Origin: Candidatus Peregrinibacteria bacterium
Lineage (GTDB): Bacteria > Patescibacteriota > Gracilibacteria > UM-FILTER-43-11
Length of the DNA: 11,108 bases
Direction: 5' to 3'
Assembly: GCA_030618315.1 (NCBI GenBank)
Contig: JAUXDO010000033.1
Span: forward strand, 1 to 11,108
Each line of letters starts with the position of its first letter. Positions within the stretch are counted from its first letter, which is position 1. The translations under genes were made by a program, and so were the position numbers. This document shows positions 1 through 4,867 of the stretch, in pieces. The notes beneath the pieces are model-generated. The model worked only from the letters and a program-made list of their open reading frames with translations. It was not told the origin of the DNA and made no database searches.

Positions 1-321
1 TTCGTCCTTTATTTTATTAACGTGATGCTTTATTTTCTTTAGTTTCATGTTTGCCTTTTTATTTTTTGAAAAAAATGCGATTGGAATAATTAAGGAATCA
101 CTCTCAATTAAGTATATAATTAAACGGAATGATTTTGATTTCCCTTTTTTTAATTTTGTGACAGATAGGCGTATTTTATATAAGCCCTCTCCAAGATTAA
201 TAGATTGGGTTTTATTAAAATGTGTAAGAGCAAAAATAATATCAGAAAAAACACCATTAAACTTCTTAACATATGGTTTCATTTGTTTTTTAAAGTGTCG
301 CGCAATGAAGTACTTATACAT
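1..321 (-). CDS. RelE/ParE-like toxin of a type II toxin-antitoxin pair, partial (3' end beyond left edge)
   Basis: Translating the minus strand from the ATG at 321 gives 107 residues with no stop before the window edge. The product is basic and small. Its core, GLYKIRLSVTKLKKGKSKSF (residues 47-66) followed by RLIIYLIESDSLIIPIAFFSK, has the alternating strand and Lys/Arg pattern of RelE-superfamily mRNA interferases. Members typically have about 95-115 residues, so only a few may be missing. An in-frame stop at 346-348 leaves this ATG as the only good start. It lies 54 bp downstream of a ribbon-helix-helix antitoxin gene and should share its promoter. Family membership is inferred from pattern and context; the exact subfamily is not resolved. 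The plus-strand reading frame over the same bases shows no family features. Confidence 0.75.
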   Translation of the reverse strand, partial: MYKYFIARHFKKQMKPYVKKFNGVFSDIIFALTHFNKTQSINLGEGLYKIRLSVTKLKKGKSKSFRLIIYLIESDSLIIPIAFFSKNKKANMKLKKIKHHVNKIKDE

Positions 322-375
322 TTGATTCGTCTTTATACAATAAATTCACTTAAAACTAATATAATCGAAAAGTTC

Positions 376-633
376 TTACAATAAATCAGAAAGTTGATCT
401 TCAAGAGAAGATAGATGCTTTCCTTTAAGTTTCTTTAGTGCTGTTTTTTCTAGATCATGGCAAGCCTGAGTCAATTCAGCTTTTGCTTTCGCCTCCCTTC
501 TCTCACTACGTTCAACAAAATTAATAGCGATAAAACGAAAAAACTCCGCCTTGCTGGAGAATCCCCATTCCTTAATAACTCTGTTTATCTTTTTGGACAG
601 AGGTTCTGTGATTGAAAAATTAACAATGGTCAT
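376..633 (-). CDS. Ribbon-helix-helix antitoxin (CopG/ParD-like)
   Basis: This 85-residue protein begins with a short beta-strand (TIVNFSI, residues 2-8), then two helices (LSKKINRVIKEWG and SKAEFFRFIAINFVE). That is the layout of MetJ/Arc/CopG ribbon-helix-helix DNA-binding domains, which dimerise through the strand and insert it into the major groove. The charged C-terminal half (ERREAKAKAELTQACHDLEK onward) is the part that in such antitoxins wraps around the toxin. The ATG overlaps a CATATG and follows an ideal promoter by about 20 nt. The RelE-like toxin gene follows on the same strand. As with related modules, the protein probably represses its own promoter, since a palindrome lies over the -10. 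Exact family is uncertain, the antitoxin role well supported by context. Confidence 0.8.
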   Translation of the reverse strand: MTIVNFSITEPLSKKINRVIKEWGFSSKAEFFRFIAINFVERSERREAKAKAELTQACHDLEKTALKKLKGKHLSSLEDQLSDLL

Positions 634-656
634 ATGAAATCAATATAGAATATATA

Positions 657-671
657 TCAATTATATATTGA
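657..671. promoter_or_regulatory. Probable autoregulatory operator over the -10 box
   Basis: TCAAT-N5-ATTGA forms a 15-bp dyad centred on 664 and covering the -10 hexamer of the antitoxin promoter. A related half site (atcaatata) lies nearer the gene at about 639-647. Ribbon-helix-helix repressors usually bind such short dyads in pairs. The assignment as operator is inferred from position. Confidence 0.5.
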
Positions 672-688
672 ATAGATATGAATGTCAA
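660..688 (-). promoter_or_regulatory. Consensus sigma70-type promoter of the antitoxin-toxin operon
   Basis: On the minus strand TTGACA (688-683) is followed by exactly 17 bases and then TATAAT (665-660), a perfect match to the housekeeping consensus. The expected transcription start is near 653, giving a leader of about 20 nt before the antitoxin ATG. Such a strong promoter fits an autorepressed toxin-antitoxin operon. Confidence 0.8.
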
Positions 689-690
689 TG

Positions 691-730
691 AAACCCGAAA
701 GCGAACAAACGTTTGTTCGCTTTCGGGTTT
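691..730. repeat. 40-bp perfect palindrome between divergent promoters (possible bidirectional terminator)
   Basis: Bases 691-710 (aaacccgaaagcgaacaaac) are followed at once by their exact reverse complement at 711-730, so the dyad has no mismatches and no spacer. The ends read AAACCCG...CGGGTTT, the look of an intrinsic terminator usable in both directions. However, the flanking genes point away from it, so neither needs a terminator here. It sits between the -35 of the toxin-antitoxin operon (688) and the -10 of trxB (752). It could insulate the two promoters, bind a regulator, or extrude as a cruciform. Confidence 0.75.
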
Positions 731-748
731 TCGGATTTCTGGTCTTTT

Positions 749-757
749 TGCTATAAT
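749..757 (+). promoter_or_regulatory. Extended -10 promoter of trxB
   Basis: TGcTATAAT at 749-757 is a perfect extended -10 element. No good -35 is seen, and its place would overlap the end of the 40-bp palindrome. Transcription would start near 764, giving about 22 nt of leader before the ATG at 786. That supports the shorter trxB start over the in-frame ATG at 678, which would lie upstream of the promoter. Confidence 0.7.
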
Positions 758-785
758 CAATCAGGTATTATTTAACAGAAACAAA

Positions 786-1712
786 ATGAGCGATTTATAC
801 GATGTAATAGTAATAGGTTCTGGTCCTGCTGGTCATACTGCAGCAATTTATGCCAGTCGTGCCGATTTAAAAGTTCTTGTTCTGGAAGGTTGGCAGCCTG
901 GCGGTCAGCTAACAACAACAACTGAAGTTGAAAACTTCCCGGGTTTTAAGGATGGAATAATGGGGCCTCAATTAATGGCAGAAATGAAGGCTCAGGCTGA
1001 GCGTTTTGGTTCCGAATACATTACAAAAGATGTTACAAAAGTCGATTTCTCAGGTTCTCCAAAAAAAGTTTATGCAGGTGAAGATGAGTATCAGGGTAAA
1101 ACGGTAATAATCGCAACTGGTGCAAAACCACGCCGTTTAGGCCTTGAATCCGAAGACCGCCTATGGGCAAAAGGAGTTTCTGCATGTGCCACTTGTGATG
1201 GTTTCTTTTTTAGAGATAAAACAGTCGCCGTAATCGGCGGGGGAGATAGTGCCATGGAAGAGGCTAATTTTTTAACTAAATTCGCTTCAAAAGTTTACTT
1301 AATACATCGCCGTGAAGATTTCCGTGCGTCAGAAATAATGATTGATAGGGTCGAAGCTAATGAAAAAATTGAAATACTACTCAATAAAGCTCCAATTGAA
1401 GTATTGGGAGAAAACAATGTCACCGGTCTAAAACTTAAAGATACTAAAACAGAAGAAGAATCTGAAATTGCAGTCGACGGAATGTTTTTGGCAATTGGAC
1501 ACGTTCCGGTTACAGACATATTTAAAGATCAAATCGAATTAGATGGACATGGATTTGCTGTTCCAAAAGAACATACTATGACGTCAAAAGAAGGCGTATT
1601 CGTCGCAGGTGATGTAGCCGACTCACGTTATCGCCAAGGCATCACAGCAGCCGGCATGGGATGCATGGCAGGTATTGATGCTATTAGGTGGCTGGATGAT
1701 CAGGTTGTCTGA
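786..1712 (+). CDS. trxB: Thioredoxin reductase (NADPH)
   Basis: This 308-residue flavoenzyme passes electrons from NADPH through FAD to thioredoxin in the cytoplasm. The N-terminal FAD-binding Rossmann motif is GSGPAG (11-16). The redox-active CATC lies at 134-137 followed by DG. A second dinucleotide fold carries GGGDSA (151-156), and HRREDFR (174-180) is the basic signature that selects NADPH. The C-terminal FAD site reads GVFVAGDV (270-277). Length and motif order are those of low-molecular-weight thioredoxin reductases. A longer frame begins at 678, but its extra 36 residues would run through the palindrome and promoter and are not homologous to the family, so the ATG at 786 is chosen. 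No Shine-Dalgarno motif precedes it. It stands alone on the plus strand and converges with rplT. Confidence 0.96.
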   Translation: MSDLYDVIVIGSGPAGHTAAIYASRADLKVLVLEGWQPGGQLTTTTEVENFPGFKDGIMGPQLMAEMKAQAERFGSEYITKDVTKVDFSGSPKKVYAGEDEYQGKTVIIATGAKPRRLGLESEDRLWAKGVSACATCDGFFFRDKTVAVIGGGDSAMEEANFLTKFASKVYLIHRREDFRASEIMIDRVEANEKIEILLNKAPIEVLGENNVTGLKLKDTKTEEESEIAVDGMFLAIGHVPVTDIFKDQIELDGHGFAVPKEHTMTSKEGVFVAGDVADSRYRQGITAAGMGCMAGIDAIRWLDDQVV

Positions 1713-1968
1713 ACCGCTGATTTTCATATGATTATTTTGATTTCGCTGACACTGATTACGCTGATTACGTTGATTCGCCGCGGCGAATGATTACGTTGAT
1801 TTGTTATTTGGTAACAACAATTTAATTATTCACCAAACAACGTAGGGACGTTGCATTGCAACGTCCCTACAATCGGTAATCATTGTAAAATCAGTGTGAA
1901 TCAGTGAAATCAAAATAATCAGTGTCAGCGAAATCAGCAGAATCAGCGCGAATCAGCGGTTCAGACAA
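1705..1968. repeat. Nested inverted-repeat element filling the trxB/rplT convergent spacer
   Basis: The 18 bases at 1705-1722 (ttgtctgaaccgctgatt) recur as an exact reverse complement at 1951-1968. The left copy includes the last codons and stop of trxB; the right copy ends one base before the rplT stop. Inside, 1739-1758 and 1916-1935 are a second exact inverted pair of 20 bases. Between and beside them run many degenerate copies of words such as gattacgctgatt / aatcagcg. Deeper still are a 16-bp perfect palindrome, attcgccgcggcgaat (1773-1788), a small hairpin (1801-1817) and a strong hairpin at 1842-1870. No reading frame is convincing here. It could act as a two-way terminator or be a MITE-like mobile repeat. 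Confidence 0.85.
1842..1870. repeat. 29-nt hairpin, gtagggacgttgca type
   Basis: A perfect 14-bp stem (gtagggacgttgca / tgcaacgtccctac) with a single central base. It is far more GC-rich than its surroundings. From memory, near-identical GTAGRGACGTTGCA palindromes are abundant intergenic repeats in cyanobacteria and several other bacteria, which suggests a mobile or convergently maintained palindrome. Here it lies at the centre of the convergent-gene element and could stop transcription from either side. Confidence 0.85.
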
Positions 1969-1969
1969 A

Positions 1970-2479
1970 TTATTTCTCTTCTTTATCTTCTTTTTTTTCC
2001 TCTTCTGCTACTTCTTCCTTCTCAACCTTCTCTACAAAAGGGCTTTTAGGCATTTTAGCTTTAGGCTTTTCAGATTTGTCATACTTCATCTTTAAGTCAT
2101 CTAAATTCGGAGCCTGACCTACTGGTGGAAGTGCAGCTTTTGCCAATTCGACAATCTCTTTAAAGACATCAGGATTATTTACAGCAAGTTCAGCAAGCAT
2201 TTTACGGTTGATTTCAATTCCAGCAAGTTCAAGACCATAAATAAATCGACTATATTTTATATCTAGCTCACGGCATGCATTGTTGATACGAAGGACCCAT
2301 AATTGATGGAATGTTCTTTTCCTTAGGCGTCTGTCACGATAAGCATTAGTTCCAGCTTTCATTACAGCATTTTTTGCTAATTTGAATACATTTTTTCGTT
2401 TACCACGATAACCTTTTGCAAGTTTTAACACTTTTTTATGACGGGCATGTGCGGTAACTCCTCTTTTAACTCTGGACAT
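1970..2479 (-). CDS. rplT: 50S ribosomal protein L20 with C-terminal extension
   Basis: L20 binds 23S rRNA early in large-subunit assembly and in many bacteria represses its own operon. Residues 1-117 match the whole family: SRVKRGVTAHARHKKVLKLAKGYRG, then RDRRLRKRTFHQLWVLRINNACR (48-70), then the C-terminal domain with YSRFIYGLELAGIEINRKMLAELA. The usual protein ends near residue 118, but this one continues to 169. The added stretch (LDDLKMKYDKSEKPK onward) becomes an almost purely Lys/Glu tail, probably disordered. It is the last gene of infC-rpmI-rplT, 44 bp after rpmI. No Shine-Dalgarno motif is seen before the ATG. Identity is very secure; the role of the tail is unknown. Confidence 0.97.
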   Translation of the reverse strand: MSRVKRGVTAHARHKKVLKLAKGYRGKRKNVFKLAKNAVMKAGTNAYRDRRLRKRTFHQLWVLRINNACRELDIKYSRFIYGLELAGIEINRKMLAELAVNNPDVFKEIVELAKAALPPVGQAPNLDDLKMKYDKSEKPKAKMPKSPFVEKVEKEEVAEEEKKEDKEEK

Positions 2480-2503
2480 TATAAATAATAATTATGAATT
2501 AAA

Positions 2504-2518
2504 TCCGCCTAAGGCGGA
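2504..2518. repeat. GC-rich hairpin between rpmI and rplT
   Basis: tccgcc-taa-ggcgga forms a 6-bp GC-rich stem with a 3-nt loop, flanked by attatgaatt-type words. No T-run follows on the minus strand, so it is a weak terminator candidate. It could be a processing or repression site within the operon, or just one of this genome's spacer repeats. Confidence 0.55.
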
Positions 2519-2523
2519 ACGAA

Positions 2524-2736
2524 TTACTTATTCGGTAATAATTTCTTAACAGCTTTCTTGTACCCCTTTAGCACCAGCGTTTTTTTAGAAAGACGTTTTT
2601 GCTTCTTTGACTTTTGTTGTAACAGGTGATTATGAGCAGCTTTTTCGTGAACAAATACACCTTTCCCCGTTCTTCTAATGCGTTTTTTTGCACTGCTATT
2701 TGTCTTACTCTTTCCTGGTCTTGCTTTTCCTGGCAT
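2524..2736 (-). CDS. rpmI: 50S ribosomal protein L35
   Basis: A 70-residue, strongly basic protein with the family's typical length and pattern: the KTNSSAKKRIRRTGKG block (11-26), the histidine segment KAAHNHLLQQKS (33-44), then the Lys-rich half. L35 is a component of the large ribosomal subunit. It lies between infC and rplT in the conserved order infC-rpmI-rplT, 34 bp after infC. The ATG is preceded by repeated attatgaatt words and no Shine-Dalgarno motif. Confidence 0.95.
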   Translation of the reverse strand: MPGKARPGKSKTNSSAKKRIRRTGKGVFVHEKAAHNHLLQQKSKKQKRLSKKTLVLKGYKKAVKKLLPNK

Positions 2737-2739
2737 TTT

Positions 2740-2770
2740 GAATTAATTATGAATTAAGAATTATGAATTC
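2740..2770. repeat. attatgaatt word repeat between infC and rpmI
   Basis: The whole spacer consists of degenerate copies of one word: gaattaattat, gaattaagaattat, gaattc. The same word recurs between rpmI and rplT near 2490-2502. It is AT-rich and partly self-complementary. No promoter or terminator is evident. Confidence 0.6.
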
Positions 2771-3274
2771 CTATTTGAGTGGGTTTAAAATCATTGTCAT
2801 TTGATATCCCTGTCTTTTTGGTTCTTGTTCAATGGTAGATATATCTTCCAGCAGTGTAAAGAATTCATGTAATTTATCTTCTGCCAAGTCTCCATGAGCC
2901 ATTTCTCTTCCTCGGAAGATAACTACTACTTTAACTGTGTTTCTATCTTCCAGGAACTTTTTAGCTTTTTTCGCCTTAATGGTTAAATCATGAATCTCTG
3001 TACGAATACTCATGCGAATGGTCTTGGTCTCAGTTTGCTTTGAAGCTTTCTTTTGTTTTCTATCTTTTTTCTTCTGACTATATAAATACGTTCCATAGTC
3101 CATTATTTTACACACAGGCGGTGAACTAAGAGGAGAAACCTCCACTAAATCCATCCCTTTTCCTTCAGCTTTACTAATTGCATCTTCAATTGATATCTCA
3201 GTAGTGTCATCCTCATCAACAAGTAATACTCTGGGAACCCGGATACCTTGGTTGGTACGTAAACGTTTGGCGAT
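2771..3274 (-). CDS. infC: Translation initiation factor IF-3, probable AUC (or AUU) start
   Basis: IF-3 binds the 30S subunit, prevents early 50S joining and checks the start codon. Visible are the N-domain (RTNQGIRVPRVLLVDEDD, then MDLVEVSPLSSPPVCKIMDYG), the Lys-rich linker (QKKKDRKQKKASKQTE) and the C-domain with KKAKKFLEDRNTVKVVVIFRGREMAH. The first ATG in frame (3154) would remove about 40 conserved N-terminal residues. Upstream to the in-frame stop there is no ATG, GTG or TTG, only ATC at 3274 (protein 167 aa, M-AKRLRTNQGIR) and ATT at 3286 (171 aa). The ATC lines up with the known starts of Bacillus-type IF-3 (SKD...NE.IR). Use of a rare start codon is a classic self-regulation device of infC (AUU in E. 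coli). The promoter sits immediately upstream. First gene of infC-rpmI-rplT. Confidence 0.93.
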   Translation of the reverse strand: MAKRLRTNQGIRVPRVLLVDEDDTTEISIEDAISKAEGKGMDLVEVSPLSSPPVCKIMDYGTYLYSQKKKDRKQKKASKQTETKTIRMSIRTEIHDLTIKAKKAKKFLEDRNTVKVVVIFRGREMAHGDLAEDKLHEFFTLLEDISTIEQEPKRQGYQMTMILNPLK

Positions 3275-3313
3275 AAGAAAAAGAATTAAGGTGTAAATTC
3301 GGAAAGCCCAATA

Positions 3314-3342
3314 ATCTTAAATAAGTTGCAAAAAAAAGTCAA
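3314..3342 (-). promoter_or_regulatory. Promoter of the infC-rpmI-rplT operon
   Basis: On the minus strand TTGACT (3342-3337), a 17-base spacer and TAAGAT (3319-3314) form a good housekeeping promoter. Transcription would start near 3307, only about 32 nt before the ATC and 20 nt before the ATT. The leader is thus too short for a riboswitch or an L20-type pseudoknot. It also places the start codon downstream of the -10. Confidence 0.7.
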
Positions 3343-3431
3343 GTTTTTATTTTAATAAAGGGAATATCGACTCGCATAGATACATTTTATGTTGAATGTT
3401 TTAAGTTGTAGGATTTAGGACCTATTTTAAC

Positions 3432-3580
3432 GTTGTAGGTTGTAAGTTGTAGGTTATCGGCCATAAATAGACCTTAAATCATACAACATACAACATAAAT
3501 CATTCCTTAATCAAACAACGTACAACATCAATCATTCATTAATCATACAACTTTCAACTTACAACATTCATAAATCATTC
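3432..3580. repeat. Word-repeat region between yggT and infC (acaac / gttgt)
   Basis: No gene is seen between the infC promoter and yggT. Three imperfect direct repeats fill 3473-3505, 3506-3537 and 3538-3580, each running from (c)ttaatca through acaac words to aatcattc. Opposite them at 3432-3455 lies gttgtaggttgtaagttgta, the complementary word; 3439-3449 and 3555-3565 are an exact 11-base inverted pair. A long imperfect stem is possible. It lies downstream of yggT and may help end its transcript, though no T-run hairpin is clear. The copies have no spacers, so it is not CRISPR. Confidence 0.7.
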
Positions 3581-3599
3581 GTTGGTACAGCATTAATAA

Positions 3600-3860
3600 T
3601 CAAAAACTTGAAAGTAAACTAACAATTCCCATTTGAATAAAACCGATTGCAAAAAAGGCCAGTAAAGGCGAAAAATCAATCATCCCCGTTCTGGGCAGTA
3701 TATTTCTTACAAATTTTAATAAAGGTTCAGTAATCTCATAGATAAATCGTACCACCCGACCATTAGGATTTACCTGAATCCACGACATAATCACGCGAGC
3801 CAATATCGCAAATTTAAGAATATCCAATACTGTGATGATAAAAGAGAGCGCAAAATCCAT
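3600..3860 (-). CDS. YggT family integral membrane protein
   Basis: An 86-residue protein with two hydrophobic segments, about residues 3-27 and 63-84, joined by a basic amphipathic loop. The family pattern is clear: ARVIMSWIQVNPNG (21-34), ITEPLLKFVRNILP (43-56), then a Gly and IDFSPLLAFFAIGFIQ (61-76). YggT proteins are small inner-membrane proteins of uncertain role, often found near cell-division or pyrroline-carboxylate reductase genes in other bacteria, and linked to osmotic tolerance in some. Length matches the shorter, single-unit version. It stops with TGA, showing UGA is a stop here. It appears to be transcribed alone from the extended -10 upstream. Confidence 0.9.
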   Translation of the reverse strand: MDFALSFIITVLDILKFAILARVIMSWIQVNPNGRVVRFIYEITEPLLKFVRNILPRTGMIDFSPLLAFFAIGFIQMGIVSLLSSF

Positions 3861-3876
3861 TGGTAAAAATTAGAAT

Positions 3877-3975
3877 ACAGGACACAGTCGATGGGCGACT
3901 GTCAGATTGCTTAATTGTAATTTATAGCAAAACTGACCATCTGTCATCAAAAAACAGATGAATTTTGTGTCCTGT
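3877..3975. repeat. Inverted repeat with two internal hairpins in the nnrD/yggT spacer
   Basis: acaggacaca (3877-3886) and tgtgtcctgt (3966-3975) are exact 10-base inverted copies; ggacacagg-type words are iterated in the right arm. Inside are acagtcg-N5-cgactgt (3884-3902) and catctgt-N9-acagatg (3938-3960). The latter lies about 20 nt after the nnrD stop and may end that transcript. In the minus direction its loop is T-rich, but no T-run follows the stem. Confidence 0.65.
3921..3950 (-). promoter_or_regulatory. Probable yggT promoter
   Basis: The minus strand carries TTGATG (3950-3945), an 18-base spacer and TATAAA (3926-3921), with TGc just before the -10. Transcription would start near 3914, so the roughly 55-nt leader would contain the 7-bp hairpin at 3884-3902. 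The -35 falls in the loop of the hairpin at 3938-3960. Confidence 0.5.
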
Positions 3976-3979
3976 GTCC

Positions 3980-4753
3980 TTAATTCAATTTCATCATACC
4001 TGATATACCACTTGCCAAGTCAAATGCGCGAAAGCTACCTTGTAGTTCAGTTAGACTTTCCGCGGTTTTTCCAAGCAGTCTTGTCGCGTATTTTCCCGCA
4101 TCAAAAGGCTCCATACCTTGTGCAATCAGTCCGCCAATAAATCCGCTAAGAACATCACCAGTACCACCGACTGTCATAAAAGAATTACCGGACTTATTTA
4201 TTGCGATTTCATCTCTATCCGCAATAATATCTTCAGGCCCCTTGCATACAATAGTAACTTTTAGATGCTTGGCCCATTTCTGAACATTTTTTTCAGTAGG
4301 ATCATCACCGGTCATCTCTTTAAACTCTCCTCTATGTGGCGTAAGAACGGTGGTTTTTGGATAGGTGTTGGTATAAAAAATAGCACTTGCATCCACAATG
4401 GTTGGAATTGATAAATGGTTTAATAGACTCTTTACCGCCCGCTTTGTTTTCGGATCAGTGCCAAGACCTGGACCTATAACAACCGCATCCATTTTCTTGC
4501 TCATATTGTAAATACTTTTTACATCCTTACTCGTCAGAATATTTTCATTAAACGTCTGAATTATAAAATTTAATGAATGTGATTTTGCAGATTCAGCCTG
4601 ACATGGCGGGATGAAAGGAAAAATAAGATCAGCACCAGAATGCTCAGCCGCAAGAGCACTAAGTATAGGTGCACCGTGGAACATTTGGCTTCCGCCTATT
4701 ATCATTACTTTTCCGTTGTCACCCTTATGGCTGTTTACATTGCGTTTTAACAT
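3980..4753 (-). CDS. nnrD: ADP-dependent (S)-NAD(P)H-hydrate dehydratase
   Basis: This enzyme repairs damaged NADH/NADPH by dehydrating the hydrated S-form (NADHX) with ADP as phosphate source. It has a ribokinase-like fold (YjeF C-terminal / CARKD family). Visible are HKGDNGKVMIIGGS (9-22) with GAP following, VIGPGLGTDP (92-101), LTPHRGEF (137-144) and the catalytic GGTGDVLSG (196-204). The protein has 257 residues from the ATG at 4753. The frame can be extended to a TTG at 4804, but the extra 17 residues overlap a probable -10 and a word-repeat spacer and lack family similarity, so the ATG is preferred. The epimerase partner domain (NnrE/YjeF N-terminal) is not fused here and not seen in the window. 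It is downstream of murB on the same strand. Confidence 0.92.
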   Translation of the reverse strand: MLKRNVNSHKGDNGKVMIIGGSQMFHGAPILSALAAEHSGADLIFPFIPPCQAESAKSHSLNFIIQTFNENILTSKDVKSIYNMSKKMDAVVIGPGLGTDPKTKRAVKSLLNHLSIPTIVDASAIFYTNTYPKTTVLTPHRGEFKEMTGDDPTEKNVQKWAKHLKVTIVCKGPEDIIADRDEIAINKSGNSFMTVGGTGDVLSGFIGGLIAQGMEPFDAGKYATRLLGKTAESLTELQGSFRAFDLASGISGMMKLN

Positions 4754-4777
4754 AATTTTTTGTTTATTTACTCCTGT

Positions 4778-4805
4778 ATTATATAACGTAAACTCAAAAC
4801 TCAAA
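4778..4805 (-). promoter_or_regulatory. Possible nnrD promoter
   Basis: TATAAT (4783-4778, minus strand) is a perfect -10. The best -35 is only TTTGAG (4805-4800) at a 16-base spacing. A start near 4771 would give an 18-nt leader before the ATG at 4753. The hexamer lies inside the longer TTG-initiated reading frame. Confidence 0.45.
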
Positions 4806-4863
4806 ATAAATTTAAAATTTTAATCCTTGGATTTGCTTTGGGTTTTGGACTTTGAGTTTTGAG
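4793..4863. repeat. Inverted repeat in the murB/nnrD spacer
   Basis: ctcaaaactcaaa (4793-4805) and tttgagttttgag (4851-4863) are exact 13-base inverted copies, both made of an iterated caaaact / agttttg word. The bases between (ggatttgctttgggttttgg) carry further degenerate copies. It lies just after the murB stop and before the nnrD promoter, so it may act as a terminator, although it is AT-rich. Confidence 0.65.
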
Positions 4864-4867
4864 CTTA

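Noticed and set aside
47..325. 92-residue plus-strand open frame
   Set aside because: It lies antisense to the RelE-like toxin frame, which has family features and an adjacent antitoxin; the plus frame has none.
678..785. 36-residue N-terminal extension of trxB
   Set aside because: It would be encoded across the 40-bp palindrome and the trxB -10 box, and known thioredoxin reductases start at the M-SDLYDVIVIG-like position.
1713..1969. An insertion sequence or tRNA in the trxB/rplT spacer
   Set aside because: No transposase frame and no cloverleaf; the content is short words and hairpins only.
3473..3580. CRISPR-like direct repeats
   Set aside because: Three degenerate copies abut each other with no unique spacers, and no cas gene is near.
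1712..3602. UGA recoded as glycine (Gracilibacteria/SR1 code)
   Set aside because: UGA ends trxB and yggT at the family-typical lengths, and no in-frame UGA occurs inside the conserved genes.
4754..4804. TTG-initiated extension of nnrD
   Set aside because: It contains a consensus -10, part of a spacer repeat, and no family similarity; the ATG at 4753 directly precedes the conserved region.
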